A stretch of DNA of 64,000 nucleotides from an uncultured Mycobacterium sp. (GCA_900078375.1 FLQS01000011.1:62001-126000); one strand, 5' to 3'. Shown: positions 7,608 through 19,507, counted from the stretch's first letter. Notes: generated by a model not told the origin, from the letters alone. Numbers and translations are program-made.

Positions 7608-8906
7608 CTAGCGGCCGTCGATGGGGGCGTAGTCGCGCTCGGTGTACCCGGTGTAGATCTGACGCGGGCGGCCGATCTTGCTGCTGCCCTCGTCGTGCAT
7701 CTCCCGCCAGTGCGCGATCCAGCCCGGCAGCCGGCCCAGGGCGAACAGCACGGTGAACATCCTGGTCGGGAAGCCCATCGCCCGGTAGATGAGTCCGGTG
7801 TAGTAGTCGACGTTCGGGTACAGCTTGCGCTGCACGAAGTAGTCGTCTTCGAGGGCGATGCGCTCGAGTTCCATGGCCAGCTTGAACAGCGGGTCTTTTT
7901 CCAGGCCCAGCGACTGCAGCACTTCTTTGCAGGTTTCCTGCATCAGCTTGGCGCGCGGGTCGTAGTTCTTGTAGACCCGGTGCCCGAAGCCCATCAGCTT
8001 CACACCGTCTTCGCGGTTCTTGACCTTCTTGACGAAGGTCTGCACGTCGTCGTCGCCGGCGCGAATCTTCTCCAGCATCTCCAGAACCGCCTGGTTGGCG
8101 CCGCCGTGCAGCGGGCCCCACAGCGCGTTGATGCCGCCGGAGATCGAGGTGAACAGGTTGGCCTGCGAGGAGCCCACCAGCCGCACCGTCGAGGTCGAAC
8201 AGTTCTGCTCGTGGTCGGCGTGCAGGATCAGCAGCATGTCCAGCGCGCGGACGATCTCGGGATCCACCTCGTAGGGCTCGGCGGGGAAACCGAACGTCAT
8301 CCGCAGGAAGTTCTCCACCAGGGTCAGCGAGTTGTCCGGGTAGAGGAAGGGCTGGCCGACCGACTTCTTGTAGGCGTAGGCCGCGATCGTCGGCATCTTG
8401 GCCAACAGCCGGATCGTCGACAGTTCGACCTGCTCATTGTCCAGCGGATCCAGCGAGTCCTGGTAATAGGCGCTCAATGCGTTGACCGCGCTGGACAGCA
8501 CCGGCATCGGGTGGGCATTGCGCGGGAAGCCGTCGAAGAACCGCTTGAGGTCCTCATGCAGCAGGGTGTGCCGCTGAATTTGAGTGGTGAATTTCTCGAG
8601 CTGCTCGGTCGTGGGCAGCTCGCCATAGATCAGGAGGTAGCTCACTTCGATGAACGTCGACTTCTCGGCGAGCTGCTCGATCGGATACCCGCGATAACGC
8701 AGGATGCCGGCATCGCCGTCGATGTAAGTGATGGCGCTCTTCGTCGACGCGGTGTTCACAAAACCCTGGTCGAACGTGGTGTAGCCGGTCTTGGCCAGCA
8801 ACGAGCCCAAGGCGATCCCGTCAGATCCCTCGGTCGCATGCACGACGTCCAGATCCAACTCGCCACCCGGGTACTTCAGGGTGGCGGTCTCGTCGGTTGC
8901 GGCCAC
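7608..8906 (-). CDS. gltA2: Citrate synthase (main, type I hexameric-like)
   Basis: Condenses acetyl-CoA and oxaloacetate to citrate, the entry step of the TCA cycle, in the cytosol. The 432-residue length is normal for the bacterial GltA group. Catalytic residues are in place: His232 (LHADHEQNCSTS), His267 (GPLHGGANQ), His309 ([14 protein letters not shown]) and Asp367 (YPNVDYYTG). An N-terminal ~50-residue beta domain precedes the helical core. Start is GTG 8906 with AGAAGGGG about 8 nt upstream. The sequence is close to my recollection of mycobacterial GltA2 (Rv0896). It stands alone on its strand, followed upstream by a TetR gene 104 bp away. Confidence 0.97.
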   Translation of the reverse strand: MAATDETATLKYPGGELDLDVVHATEGSDGIALGSLLAKTGYTTFDQGFVNTASTKSAITYIDGDAGILRYRGYPIEQLAEKSTFIEVSYLLIYGELPTTEQLEKFTTQIQRHTLLHEDLKRFFDGFPRNAHPMPVLSSAVNALSAYYQDSLDPLDNEQVELSTIRLLAKMPTIAAYAYKKSVGQPFLYPDNSLTLVENFLRMTFGFPAEPYEVDPEIVRALDMLLILHADHEQNCSTSTVRLVGSSQANLFTSISGGINALWGPLHGGANQAVLEMLEKIRAGDDDVQTFVKKVKNREDGVKLMGFGHRVYKNYDPRAKLMQETCKEVLQSLGLEKDPLFKLAMELERIALEDDYFVQRKLYPNVDYYTGLIYRAMGFPTRMFTVLFALGRLPGWIAHWREMHDEGSSKIGRPRQIYTGYTERDYAPIDGR

Positions 8907-9009
8907 AGGAACCCCTTCTGAGCTCTTCGACGCCGGCAGGGGCGTCCGTACTAGGTGAAGGTAGTCGTTATTCTGCCGCCCCGCCCGCGGGGGGTTGGCG
9001 CGGGGTAGG

Positions 9010-9651
9010 TCACGGCTTCCAGAGCCGGGTGAAAACCCCGTACACCGACTCGATTCGGTTGCACAGGACGTCGGGCTCGACCGGCGGTCTGCCTGGGGCG
9101 CCGAGACCCTGACAGGCCACTCCCATCACTACCGCCCAGGTGTCGAAGAGGATGCGGATGGCCGGGTGACCCGGGGGGACCCCCATCCGCTGCGCCGCGA
9201 TGTCCATCGCGCCGTGGTGAAACCCGTCCGCCCTGAACATGAACGGCCCGAGCCCGATCGCCGGAGCGGAGTTCACGATCGTCAGCAACAGTCTCATCCG
9301 CTCGAAGGCCGCCGAATTCGGGTCACCGTATTGCGCGCTGCGGAAGGTCTCCAGGTGAGCGCGGGCCAAGGCCTCGTATTGGGTGATGTCGGTCGGCTGA
9401 CGGGCGTAGCAGGCGGCCACGTCGTCGGCGACCCCACCGAGGATGGCGACGATCACCGCCTCTTTGCTCGGGAAGTAGCGGCTGAAGGTGCGCGGCGCGA
9501 TCTCCGCCCCAGCCGCGATCTGCTCGACGGTCGTGTTGTCGTAGCCCTGCTCGATACAGAGATGGATCGCGACGTCGATCAACGTCGCGCGGGTTCGTTG
9601 TTTTTTCAGTTCACGTAGACCGGTGGCGGCAGCGTTCGCGACAACAGCCAC
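9010..9651 (-). CDS. TetR-family regulator (paralogue 1)
   Basis: TetR repressor of 213 residues. The N-terminal helix-turn-helix reads [51 protein letters not shown]; the C-terminal half is a divergent ligand-binding domain. I place the start at GTG 9651, because the adjacent paralogue begins with a matching VAxVxxxAxxGLRE block from its own GTG; an upstream TTG at 9693 overlaps the paralogue's stop and would add 14 residues. It is the last gene of a run pdxH - MFS - TetR2 - TetR1, so it probably regulates the exporter with its twin. Ligand unknown. Confidence 0.88.
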   Translation of the reverse strand: MAVVANAAATGLRELKKQRTRATLIDVAIHLCIEQGYDNTTVEQIAAGAEIAPRTFSRYFPSKEAVIVAILGGVADDVAACYARQPTDITQYEALARAHLETFRSAQYGDPNSAAFERMRLLLTIVNSAPAIGLGPFMFRADGFHHGAMDIAAQRMGVPPGHPAIRILFDTWAVVMGVACQGLGAPGRPPVEPDVLCNRIESVYGVFTRLWKP

Positions 9652-9689
9652 GTCGCGCCACCCCCTCGCCTCTCGCGAGCCCCCGGACG

Positions 9690-10352
9690 TCAAGGGGTAG
9701 AGGATAGCCCCGATCCCACTTCCAGCGCGGCGATATCGACGAATTCACCGAAGGTGAGATCCAGGCGGTCGGCCATGATGGCCGCGCAATCGTCGTAATC
9801 GTCAGGCCCGATCACCAGCTGACCCCACGCGCCGGCGGTGATCGCACCCCATAGCGACACGACCAGCGCCACCAGCCGGTCCCGCGGGTCGACACCCAGC
9901 CGGGTGGCCACTGCAAGTACCAGTGGATGCAGCCGGGTCGCGGCTGCCGCCAACCGCAGTGCGCTCGACGAGGAGATGACGTTGACCATCAGCACCAAGC
10001 GGTGGATGGTCAGCTCCGTCACCCCGCCCGACGGAACCCGGCGCAGCGCCTGCGTGTGCGCGCGGGAAAGCGCGGTCAGCGGCGGAACTCCCATGTCGAT
10101 CGTGGCGAGTTCGGCCACCGCGGCGTTGACCAGGTCGTCGAGCACGGTCATCATCACCGAGTCTTTGGTCGGGAAATACCGACTGAAGGTGCGGGGCGAC
10201 ACGTCGGCAGCCGCAGCGATCTGCTCGACCGTGGTGTTGTCGTAGCCGCGCTCGATACACAACTTCACAGCGGCATCGACCAGCATGGCGCGGGTTCGTT
10301 GCTTCTTTCGTTCGCGCAGCCCAGGTAGTGCCTGCGCGATGACGTCGGCCAC
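9690..10352 (-). CDS. TetR-family regulator (paralogue 2)
   Basis: TetR repressor of 220 residues with the helix-turn-helix block [51 protein letters not shown]. The DNA-binding domain is nearly identical to that of the gene immediately downstream, while the ligand domains differ, so the two are a tandem duplication that has diverged in effector binding. Start at GTG 10352, 30 bp after the MFS stop at 10382. The reading frame is open far upstream through the MFS gene, but that extension is out-of-frame shadow sequence. Confidence 0.88.
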   Translation of the reverse strand: MADVIAQALPGLRERKKQRTRAMLVDAAVKLCIERGYDNTTVEQIAAAADVSPRTFSRYFPTKDSVMMTVLDDLVNAAVAELATIDMGVPPLTALSRAHTQALRRVPSGGVTELTIHRLVLMVNVISSSSALRLAAAATRLHPLVLAVATRLGVDPRDRLVALVVSLWGAITAGAWGQLVIGPDDYDDCAAIMADRLDLTFGEFVDIAALEVGSGLSSTP

Positions 10353-10381
10353 CTGAGCAATCGTAGTCGGAATACGCCCGC

Positions 10382-11656
10382 TTACGGATTCGCCGGTTGC
10401 ACCCGGTAGCGAACAAACACCGGGACCGCCGCGGCGGCGACGAGGACGCCGACCAGGACGAGCGCTCCCCCGCCTGCGGCGGCAATGGTGGTGCCAACCA
10501 CCGCGGCCGCCGCGCCGTGCGCCGCGTCCGCAAGCCGGGGACCACCGGCGACGACGACCGTGAACACGCCCTGAAGCCGGCCGCGCAGGTCGTCGGACGC
10601 CACCTGCTGCAGGATCGTCGACCGGAATGCCGCCGACACCATGTCGGCGGCGCCACCAATAGCGAGGAATGCCACCGCAATCCACAGCATCGTGCCGGTG
10701 CGGCCGTGCGCCAGCCCGCCTGCCACACCGAACCCGATCATCGCCGCGCCCCAGACTACGATCGCGATCACCACAGCAAGGCCCTGGCGCCGAATGCGAG
10801 GAAACCAGCCGGAGAACACTCCGCCCGCGACCGCACCGATCGACATTGCGGCCGCCAGGAGCGCCATGGTTGTGCCGCCCTCGATGGGTCCGCCGAAACT
10901 CTGGTGCGCCATCTCCGGAAACAACGCTCGCGGCATGCCGAGGATCATCGCGATCAGGTCGACGACGAACGACATCAGCACCACGTTGTTGCCGGCCAGG
11001 AAGCGGAAGCCTTCGAGCACGGAGCGAATGGCATCGAATCCCATCCCCCGCCCGCCGACTGTGGGCGGTATGGGCGCGAGTCGGCATGCCACCCAGATGG
11101 GCACCACGCAGGTGAGCGCGTCGATCAGATAGAGCGTGGACAGGTCGACCCAACGCAGCATCACGCCGGCCATCAGTGGGCCGACGATGGCACCGAACTG
11201 GAACACCGTGAAATTCAGCGAGTTGGCCGCCGCCAGCTGGCCACCGGGGATCATGCGCGGTATTGCCGCCGAACGGGTGGGACTGTCGATCGCATAGAAG
11301 GCCTGCTGAACCGACAACAGACACAGCACCACCCACACGTTGTTCAGCCCGAGCGCGGCCTGCAGCCATAACAGCACCGAGGACGCCCCCAGCCCGCACG
11401 AGGTGATGATGAGCAACACGCGCCGGTCCATGGCATCGGCCCAGGCCCCGCCCAGCAGGCCGAAGACGATTAGCGGAACCACGGCGAACACCCCGGCCAG
11501 GCCGACGTAGGCCGAGTTCTGCGTGAGTGCGTACAACTGCACGGGGACGGCGAAGATCGTGAGGTTTGCCCCGATAACCGTGACGATGCCGGCCACCCAC
11601 AGCCGGCGGAAATCCGGCGTTCTCAGTGGGGTGGTGTCGGCGAACAGCCGCGCCAC
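10382..11656 (-). CDS. MFS transporter, EntS-like (MFS_3)
   Basis: Membrane transporter of 424 residues with about 12 hydrophobic segments. The N-terminal [33 protein letters not shown], the loop [14 protein letters not shown] (motif A-like) and [23 protein letters not shown] resemble the enterobactin-exporter/EntS branch of the MFS, whose members export siderophores or drugs, or are uncharacterised. Starts at GTG 11656, two bases from the pdxH stop. Two duplicated TetR genes lie directly downstream on the same strand and are likely its regulators. Substrate cannot be predicted. Confidence 0.9.
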   Translation of the reverse strand: MARLFADTTPLRTPDFRRLWVAGIVTVIGANLTIFAVPVQLYALTQNSAYVGLAGVFAVVPLIVFGLLGGAWADAMDRRVLLIITSCGLGASSVLLWLQAALGLNNVWVVLCLLSVQQAFYAIDSPTRSAAIPRMIPGGQLAAANSLNFTVFQFGAIVGPLMAGVMLRWVDLSTLYLIDALTCVVPIWVACRLAPIPPTVGGRGMGFDAIRSVLEGFRFLAGNNVVLMSFVVDLIAMILGMPRALFPEMAHQSFGGPIEGGTTMALLAAAMSIGAVAGGVFSGWFPRIRRQGLAVVIAIVVWGAAMIGFGVAGGLAHGRTGTMLWIAVAFLAIGGAADMVSAAFRSTILQQVASDDLRGRLQGVFTVVVAGGPRLADAAHGAAAAVVGTTIAAAGGGALVLVGVLVAAAAVPVFVRYRVQPANP

Positions 11657-11658
11657 CG

Positions 11659-12378
11659 TTAGGGCTGCAGCCGCTCGATGCTTACGCCCGATGTCGCCGG
11701 CCCAGCGGCTCCGCTCGATGTCGCCGGCCCAGCGGCTCCGGCGGCGCCCGTTACCCGAATCCGGTTGTGGACCCGGTTCTCCCGGCCCTGCCAGAACTCG
11801 ATGACCTCGGGGGCGATCCGGTAGCCGCCCCAGTGCGGGGGCACCGGAACGTGCTCGTCACCGGCGAAGCGTTCGGTCACTTGCGCCAGCTGACCCAGCA
11901 GCTCGGCGCGGGAGCCGATCGGGCGGGACTGTGCCGACGCCCACGCGCCCAGCTGTGAACCGCGCGGCCGCTGTGCCCAGTACTGGGCGGTCTCCTCGGC
12001 GGTCACCTTGGTCACCGCGCCGCGGATATGTACCTGCCGGCCCAGGGCGAACCAGGGAAACGTCACCGCGGCGTACGGTGTCGCCGCCAGCTCGGTGCCC
12101 TTGGCGGAGTCGTAGTTGGTGTAGAAGGTGATGCCAGTCTCGTCCACGCTTTTGCACAACACCGTGCGGCTGACCGGTCTTCCCGAATCGACGGTGGCCA
12201 GCACCATGGCATTGGGTTCGGCGATTCCGGCCGCCTCCGCGTCGGCTATCCACCTGTGCAACAACGCAAGCCAACCCTGCGCGAGCCAGTCGACGTCGAG
12301 GTCGCTGCTGCCGTCCTTCTCGACCGAGCCGTACTCCACTCGCATCGCCGCCAGGCGACCCGCATCGGGGATTTCCAC
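11659..12378 (-). CDS. pdxH: Pyridoxamine/pyridoxine 5'-phosphate oxidase
   Basis: FMN enzyme that oxidises PNP/PMP to pyridoxal 5'-phosphate, about 239 residues. Family blocks are clear: [23 protein letters not shown] (FMN binding), [55 protein letters not shown], and [27 protein letters not shown] with the conserved C-terminal RLQP. Start taken at GTG 12378, 11 codons before the internal ATG 12345, where similarity to known mycobacterial PdxH seems to begin; the long upstream open frame overlaps the citA promoter and start. Oddity: a two-copy 9-residue repeat is inserted just before the final RLQP. Divergent from citA. Confidence 0.93.
   Translation of the reverse strand: MEIPDAGRLAAMRVEYGSVEKDGSSDLDVDWLAQGWLALLHRWIADAEAAGIAEPNAMVLATVDSGRPVSRTVLCKSVDETGITFYTNYDSAKGTELAATPYAAVTFPWFALGRQVHIRGAVTKVTAEETAQYWAQRPRGSQLGAWASAQSRPIGSRAELLGQLAQVTERFAGDEHVPVPPHWGGYRIAPEVIEFWQGRENRVHNRIRVTGAAGAAGPATSSGAAGPATSGVSIERLQP
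11687..11740 (-). repeat. 27-bp tandem repeat inside pdxH
   Basis: Two in-phase copies of a 27-bp unit; the 25-bp block CGATGTCGCC...GCGGCTCCG begins at 11689 and again at 11716 and is identical in both copies. On the coding strand it specifies two copies of GAAGPATS(S/G) between the RIRV core and the last residues of PdxH. A usual PdxH has no such insert here, so this is probably a recent slippage or repeat insertion. Confidence 0.8.
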
Positions 12379-12462
12379 CGGCTTACGGTACGCCCGAAGC
12401 CTGCGGCCGGCTGTTACCGACCGGTAGTGGCGGCCCGATCGGCGAGTGGGACAATCCACCTC

Positions 12463-13584
12463 ATGACTGTGGTACCCAACGATTTCGTGCCCGGCCTGGA
12501 AGGGGTGGTGGCGTTCACCACCGAGATCGCCGAGCCTGACAAAGACGGCGGTGCGCTGCGGTATCGCGGTGTCGATATCGAGGATCTGGTCGGAAATCGG
12601 GTCACGTTCGGCGACGCCTGGGCCTTGCTGGTCGACGGCCGGTTCGGCGACGGCCTGCCCCCCGCCGAGCCGTTCCCGCTGCCCATTCACACTGGCGACG
12701 TGCGCGTGGACGTGCAGGCCGGCCTGGCGATGCTGGCGCCGATCTGGGGCTACGCACCGCTGCTGGACATCGACGGCGAGACCGCTCGCGATCACCTCGC
12801 CCGCGCATCGGTGATGGCGCTGTCGTATGTCGCCCAGTCGGCTCGCGGGATCTATCAGCCGGCGGTTCCGCAGCGCGTGATAGACGAATGCTCCACTGTC
12901 ACAGAGCGTTTCATGACCCGCTGGCAGGGCGACCCGGATCCGAGGCACGTCGAAGCGATCGATGCCTACTGGGTATCGGCGGCCGAGCACGGGATGAATG
13001 CCTCGACGTTCACCGCGCGGGTGATCGCCTCAACCGGGGCCGACGTGGCGGCCGCGCTCTCGGGTGCGATCGGCGCGATGAGCGGCCCGCTGCACGGCGG
13101 CGCGCCCGCCCGGGTGCTGCCGATGCTCGAAGAGGTCGAGCGCGCCGGGGATGCCCGCGCGGTGGTCAAGGGTGTCCTCGACCGCAACGAAAAGCTGATG
13201 GGCTTCGGCCATCGGGTCTACCGGGCCGAGGACCCCCGCGCGCGGGTGCTGCGCGCCACGGCCAAGCGACTGGCGGCGCCGCGGTACGAGGTGGCCGTCG
13301 CGCTCGAGCAGGCGGCGCTGGCCGAGCTGCACGAGCGCCGCCCGGACCGGGCAATCGAGACCAACGTCGAGTTCTGGGCGGCCGTCATCCTCGACTTCGC
13401 CCAGGTCCCGGCGAAGATGATGCCGGCGATGTTCACCTGCGGCCGCACCGCGGGATGGTGCGCCCACATTCTCGAGCAGAAGCGGCTCGGCAAGCTGGTA
13501 CGCCCCTCGGCGATCTACGTCGGGCCTGCACCGCGCTCGGTGGAAGCCGTCGACGGCTGGAGCGAGATCGCGCACGCCGTCTAG
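12463..13584 (+). CDS. citA: Citrate synthase-family protein CitA
   Basis: Second citrate synthase paralogue, 373 residues, shorter than GltA2 because the N-terminal beta domain is reduced. His176 (AAEHGMNAS), His211 (GPLHGGAPA) and His250 ([14 protein letters not shown]) match the catalytic and substrate histidines. At the position of the general-base aspartate of GltA (NVDYYTG) this protein has Glu303 (NVEFWAA). Start chosen at ATG 12463, because GACAAT precedes it by 7 nt and similarity begins there; the 145-codon upstream extension is antisense to pdxH. It corresponds to mycobacterial CitA (Rv0889c). Whether its main product is citrate or a 2-alkylcitrate cannot be read from the sequence. 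Confidence 0.92.
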   Translation: MTVVPNDFVPGLEGVVAFTTEIAEPDKDGGALRYRGVDIEDLVGNRVTFGDAWALLVDGRFGDGLPPAEPFPLPIHTGDVRVDVQAGLAMLAPIWGYAPLLDIDGETARDHLARASVMALSYVAQSARGIYQPAVPQRVIDECSTVTERFMTRWQGDPDPRHVEAIDAYWVSAAEHGMNASTFTARVIASTGADVAAALSGAIGAMSGPLHGGAPARVLPMLEEVERAGDARAVVKGVLDRNEKLMGFGHRVYRAEDPRARVLRATAKRLAAPRYEVAVALEQAALAELHERRPDRAIETNVEFWAAVILDFAQVPAKMMPAMFTCGRTAGWCAHILEQKRLGKLVRPSAIYVGPAPRSVEAVDGWSEIAHAV

Positions 13585-13717
13585 ACCCTGTCTAGCGACG
13601 GTGGTTTCTGTCGGTACCCGGTGGTTGCATGAGGCATGGGCGATGAGTTCCGCTCGCCCGTGATGTCTATACCGGATGCGGCTCGCTCCGGGCCGCCGTG
13701 AACGACAGGAGACTGCC

Positions 13718-14167
13718 ATGCCGATCGATGTACAACCCTCGCTGTCCCCGCACCTGGTCGTCGATGATGCCCCTGCGGCAATTGACTTCTACGTCAAGGC
13801 GTTCGGCGCCGTCGAGATCGGTCGGGTCCCCCGTCCCGACGGCAAACTGATCCACGCCGCCGTCGAGATCAACGGGTCCACGGTGATGCTCAACGACGAT
13901 TTCCCGGAGATGTCCGGCGGTAAGTCGACGACCCCGCCCGCCCTTGGCGGCACGCCGGTGACCATCCACCTGACCGTGACCGACGTCGACAAGAAGTTCC
14001 AGCAGGCGGTCGACGCCGGCGCCACCGTGGTGATGCCGCTCGAAGACCAGTTCTGGGGCGATCGCTACGGCATGGTCGTCGACCCGTTCGGCCACCAGTG
14101 GTCGCTGGGCCAGCCGGTCCGCGAAGTCAGCTACGAAGAGATCCAACAGGCCATGAGCCGGGCATGA
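13718..14167 (+). CDS. VOC/PhnB-like glyoxalase-fold protein
   Basis: Single-domain protein of 149 residues with the betaalphabetabetabeta glyoxalase/bleomycin-resistance fold. The N-terminus SLSPHLVVDDAPAAIDFYVKAFGA and the C-terminal DRYGMVVDPFGHQWSLGQP are hallmark PhnB-type VOC sequences. Possible metal-site residues are His18 of PHLVV and the late Glu/His, but the enzyme activity is unknown. Start at ATG 13718, with AGGAGA about 5 nt upstream; the frame extends to 13676 without better support. It precedes the nucleotidase by 7 bp and is probably co-transcribed. Its position corresponds to Rv0887c. Confidence 0.9.
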   Translation: MPIDVQPSLSPHLVVDDAPAAIDFYVKAFGAVEIGRVPRPDGKLIHAAVEINGSTVMLNDDFPEMSGGKSTTPPALGGTPVTIHLTVTDVDKKFQQAVDAGATVVMPLEDQFWGDRYGMVVDPFGHQWSLGQPVREVSYEEIQQAMSRA

Positions 14168-14174
14168 TGCTCAT

Positions 14175-14648
14175 GTGACGCAGCACCGCCGAAAGATCCT
14201 CTACATCGACCTCGACAACACGCTGGTCGACTTCGGCCATCGGATCGAGGGCCTCGACCCGGTCGTGGTGGACAAGTACCGCGGCCGGATGGACGAGGCG
14301 CCGGGCATCTTCGCGTTGATGCGATCGATGCCCGGCGCGATCGAGGCCTTCACCGAACTGTCGGCCCTGTTCGACACCTATCTGCTCTCGACAGCACCAT
14401 GGCGCAATCCGTCGGGCTGGCAGCACAAGATCGAGTGGGTGCACGAACACCTTGGCACCGAAGAGGATTCACCGGCTTACAAGCGGCTCATCCTCACTCA
14501 TCACAAAGACCTCAACCGCGGTGACTTCCTCGTCGACGACCGGCCCAACAACGGCGCCGAGCACTTCGAGGGCGAATGGATCCACTTCGGCTCAGAACGG
14601 TTCCCGGACTGGGCCACGGTGTTGAACTACTTGCGGGACAAGGCCTAA
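14175..14648 (+). CDS. 5'(3')-deoxyribonucleotidase-like HAD phosphatase (NT5C family)
   Basis: HAD-superfamily phosphatase of 157 residues. Motif I is YIDLDNTLVD (nucleophile Asp12 in ILYIDLDN, acid Asp14). Motif II is LLSTAPW (Ser/Thr), Lys follows in KRLILTHHKD, and motif IV is FLVDDRPNNG. This arrangement matches cytosolic 5'-deoxynucleotidases (NT5C, PF06941), which dephosphorylate dNMPs to limit nucleotide pools. GTG start, 7 bp after the VOC gene. The last 4 bp overlap the convergent fprB stop. Confidence 0.85.
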   Translation: MTQHRRKILYIDLDNTLVDFGHRIEGLDPVVVDKYRGRMDEAPGIFALMRSMPGAIEAFTELSALFDTYLLSTAPWRNPSGWQHKIEWVHEHLGTEEDSPAYKRLILTHHKDLNRGDFLVDDRPNNGAEHFEGEWIHFGSERFPDWATVLNYLRDKA

Positions 14649-16330
14649 CGCAGCAGGCCAGCCAGCAACCGTCTGGCCACCGGCAGGTCCGCCGCGGTGG
14701 CGGCCGCGGCCACCATGTCGGCTACGTCGGTGAACTTCACCCGTGGCCGGCCCTCGGCATCGCCGCGGGCGGTCTCGGCCGCATCGATGGCACGCCAACC
14801 GGCCGCATCGACCACATCAGGCCGGCGCGAGCGGATCAGTTTGTCCAGCACGGCCGGTCGCGCGCTGGGGTCGGTGAGCAAACCGGCGTTGAAGTCGTCG
14901 ACCAGGTTCGAGACGGTCTGCATCGCACAGGATTTGTTGGTGCCGATGAAACCCGTTGGGCCGCGCTTGATCCAGCCCGCGACGTACGCGCCGGTGACGG
15001 CCACGCCGGTGGCGGGATCGATCACCCGGCCGTCCCGGTTGGGGACGACGGCGCCCGCCTCGTCGAACGGCAGGCCGTCGATTGGCGCGCCGCGGTATCC
15101 GATCGAGGTGAGCACCAGCCCGGCATCGAGCTGCACCGCCTCGTCGGTGCCGGTGCGGCGAAACTCGACAGCGCTCACCCGCCCGGTGCCGAGCACCCGG
15201 TCCGGAGTCAGCTGGTAGGCCAACCGGATTCGCGGGCGCGCGGCGATATCGGCGGCGACGGGCAGTTTGGCCAGGATCTCGAGCTTGCCCACGGTAACCG
15301 GGTCGGAAGCACCGGCCAGATCCTGCTCGACGAGGTTGTGGTCGTCGGCGCTGAGTACCACCTCGGCCGACGACGTCAGTCCGATCAGCTCGGGCAGCGT
15401 GAAGGCCGAGTCGACCGGTCGGCGGCGCGCGGCGATGACGACCTCGCGCACTGCGGAGTTGCGCAGGGCACCCAGCGCGCTATCGGAAATGTCGGTGCGG
15501 GCCAGGTCATCTGGGTCGGCGGTGAGGATCCGGGCCACGTCGAGCGCGACGTTGCCGTTGCCGATCACCACGACGCGTTCGTGGCGAAGGTCGACTGTCA
15601 GCCCGGCGAAGTCCGGGTGGCCGTTGATCCAGGCCACCGTCTCGGTGGCGGTGCCGGCTCCTGGCAGCTCCATCCCGGCGATGTCGAGCCTGCGGTCGTT
15701 CGGCGCGCCGACCGTATACAGCACGGCGTGGTGGTGCTCCAACAACTCGGCATGCGAAATATGCTGTCCAACTTCGACATTGAGGTAGAAGTTGAACTGC
15801 GATCGCGCACTGATCTGCTCGAAGACCCGCGTTACTCCCTTGGTGTTCTGGTGATCGGGGGCCACGCCGGCGCGCACCAGTCCGAACGGGGTCGGCAGTT
15901 TGTCGAAGACGTTGACCCGCACGCCCTTCTGGGTGAGCAATTCGTCTGCGGCATACATCCCCGCGGGCCCCGAGCCGACCACGGCCACTGTGAGATCCGC
16001 GCCTCCGCGGTGCACCTGGGGTGCGGGCAGCACCGGCGCGAGCTTTGACGTCGGCGGCAGCTTCACGTCGGCCGGTCGTTCGGGATAGAAGGCGGCGTTG
16101 AGTCCGATGAACGGCAGCTGCTTTTCGGTCAGCCTGCTGTCGGGCGCGATCGCGCCCACCGGGCACGCGCTGACGCAGGCACCGCAGTCCACGCAGGCCA
16201 CCGGATCGATGTAGAGCATCTCGGCGGTGGCGAATTCCGGCTCATCGGGGCTGGGATGGATGCAGTTGACCGGGCAGGCGTAGACGCAGGACCCGTCGCT
16301 ACAGCACGACTGGGTGATGACGTGAGGCAT
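14645..16330 (-). CDS. fprB: Ferredoxin/ferredoxin-NADP reductase fusion
   Basis: Two-domain redox protein of 561 residues. Residues 1-~65 are a bacterial ferredoxin with cysteines in SCCSDGSCVYACPVNC and CVDCGACVSACP, fitting a 7Fe or 8Fe cluster set. From ~110 an FAD/NADPH reductase of the adrenodoxin-reductase type follows: VAVVGSGPAGMYAADEL (FAD, 115-131), VVVIGNGNVALDVARIL (NADP) and the C-terminal GWIKRGPTGFIGTNKSCA. It matches mycobacterial FprB (Rv0886). ATG 16330 is 10 bp after the stop of the AurF-like oxygenase on the same strand, so it is a likely electron supplier to that di-iron enzyme, passing electrons from NADPH. Confidence 0.96.
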   Translation of the reverse strand: MPHVITQSCCSDGSCVYACPVNCIHPSPDEPEFATAEMLYIDPVACVDCGACVSACPVGAIAPDSRLTEKQLPFIGLNAAFYPERPADVKLPPTSKLAPVLPAPQVHRGGADLTVAVVGSGPAGMYAADELLTQKGVRVNVFDKLPTPFGLVRAGVAPDHQNTKGVTRVFEQISARSQFNFYLNVEVGQHISHAELLEHHHAVLYTVGAPNDRRLDIAGMELPGAGTATETVAWINGHPDFAGLTVDLRHERVVVIGNGNVALDVARILTADPDDLARTDISDSALGALRNSAVREVVIAARRRPVDSAFTLPELIGLTSSAEVVLSADDHNLVEQDLAGASDPVTVGKLEILAKLPVAADIAARPRIRLAYQLTPDRVLGTGRVSAVEFRRTGTDEAVQLDAGLVLTSIGYRGAPIDGLPFDEAGAVVPNRDGRVIDPATGVAVTGAYVAGWIKRGPTGFIGTNKSCAMQTVSNLVDDFNAGLLTDPSARPAVLDKLIRSRRPDVVDAAGWRAIDAAETARGDAEGRPRVKFTDVADMVAAAATAADLPVARRLLAGLLR

Positions 16331-16340
16331 GCGCGTGCGC

Positions 16341-18647
<2,307 letters not shown>

Positions 18648-18718
18648 GAAAGCTCGGCGTGTCCTAACCGTTATATTCCGTCGCCTGGGTTAAATTCCGG
18701 ACGGAGAAGGAGGTCGAC

Positions 18719-19507
18719 ATGCGAGAACTCAGGGTGATCGGACTCGATGTCGACGGCAGGCACATCATCTGTGAAGGTCCCGACCCGGTCGACAGGTTCA
18801 CTCTGCAGGTCGACGACCGACTGCGCGCCGCCGTCCGCGGTGACCGGTCGCTGGGCCAGACCCTGAGGGACAAAGAGGTCAAAGGCGTGTTGCGACCCAG
18901 GGACATTCAGGCGCGCATCCGTGCGGGTGCGTCCGTCGAGCAAGTTGCCGAATCATCCGGCATGGACATCACCAAGGTCGAGCGCTTCGCCCATCCGGTG
19001 CTTCTGGAGCGCGCGCGGGCGGCCGAGCTGGCCTCCGCCGCCCACCCGATCCTCGCCGACGGGCCGGCCGTGACTTCGCTGCACGAAACGATCACCACCG
19101 CCCTGATGGCCCGCGGCCTCAGCCCCGACGCGACGGAGTGGGACGCGTGGCGCGGCGAAGACGGCCGCTGGGTCGTGCAGATGGCCTGGCAGGTCGGCCT
19201 GTCCGACAACGTCGCTCATTTCCGCTTCAGCCCGGGTGCACACGGCGGCACGGTCGCCGCCCTTGACGACGCCGCCAGCGAGCTGATCGACCCGGGATTC
19301 GAACGCCCGCTGCTGCGCCCGGTGGCTCCCGTTGCGCAGCTCGCACTCGAGGAGCAGCCGCAACCCGCACCGGCCCCGGTCGAGGAGACGCCTGCCCCTG
19401 CGCCTGCGCCGGCTCCAGCCCCCCGCTCCAGGCGCGCCAAGGCCAGGCCCGCAGTGCCCGGCTGGGAGGACGTCCTGCTGGGCGTGCGTTCCAGCGGCGA
19501 GCGCTGA
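18719..19507 (+). CDS. sepH: Cell division protein SepH (DUF3071)
   Basis: Actinobacterial division protein of 262 residues. The N-terminal DUF3071 region (1-~165) opens with MRELRVIGLDVDGRHIICEG and includes a helix-turn-helix-like stretch RAGASVEQVAESSGMDITKVERFAHPV near 63-90. A Pro/Ala linker (PAPAPVEETPAPAPAP) precedes a short basic C-terminus ending VPGWEDVLLGVRSSGER. SepH binds FtsZ and promotes its assembly in Streptomyces and mycobacteria (Rv0883c). Start ATG 18719 with AGAAGGAGGT upstream, a strong ribosome site. Confidence 0.92.
   Translation: MRELRVIGLDVDGRHIICEGPDPVDRFTLQVDDRLRAAVRGDRSLGQTLRDKEVKGVLRPRDIQARIRAGASVEQVAESSGMDITKVERFAHPVLLERARAAELASAAHPILADGPAVTSLHETITTALMARGLSPDATEWDAWRGEDGRWVVQMAWQVGLSDNVAHFRFSPGAHGGTVAALDDAASELIDPGFERPLLRPVAPVAQLALEEQPQPAPAPVEETPAPAPAPAPAPRSRRAKARPAVPGWEDVLLGVRSSGER

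Noticed and set aside
10353..11600. Long open frame fused to TetR paralogue 2
   Set aside because: It is an out-of-frame reading of the MFS gene on the same strand, without protein features.
12028..12462. Upstream extension of citA by 145 codons
   Set aside because: It lies antisense to pdxH; citrate synthase similarity and a -10-like hexamer support ATG 12463.
12379..12990. Upstream extension of pdxH
   Set aside because: Runs antisense through citA; PdxH-like sequence begins only near GTG 12378.
14576..16048. 490-codon plus-strand frame opposite fprB
   Set aside because: Antisense to the FprB coding sequence, which has all expected cofactor motifs; the frame is a GC-bias shadow.
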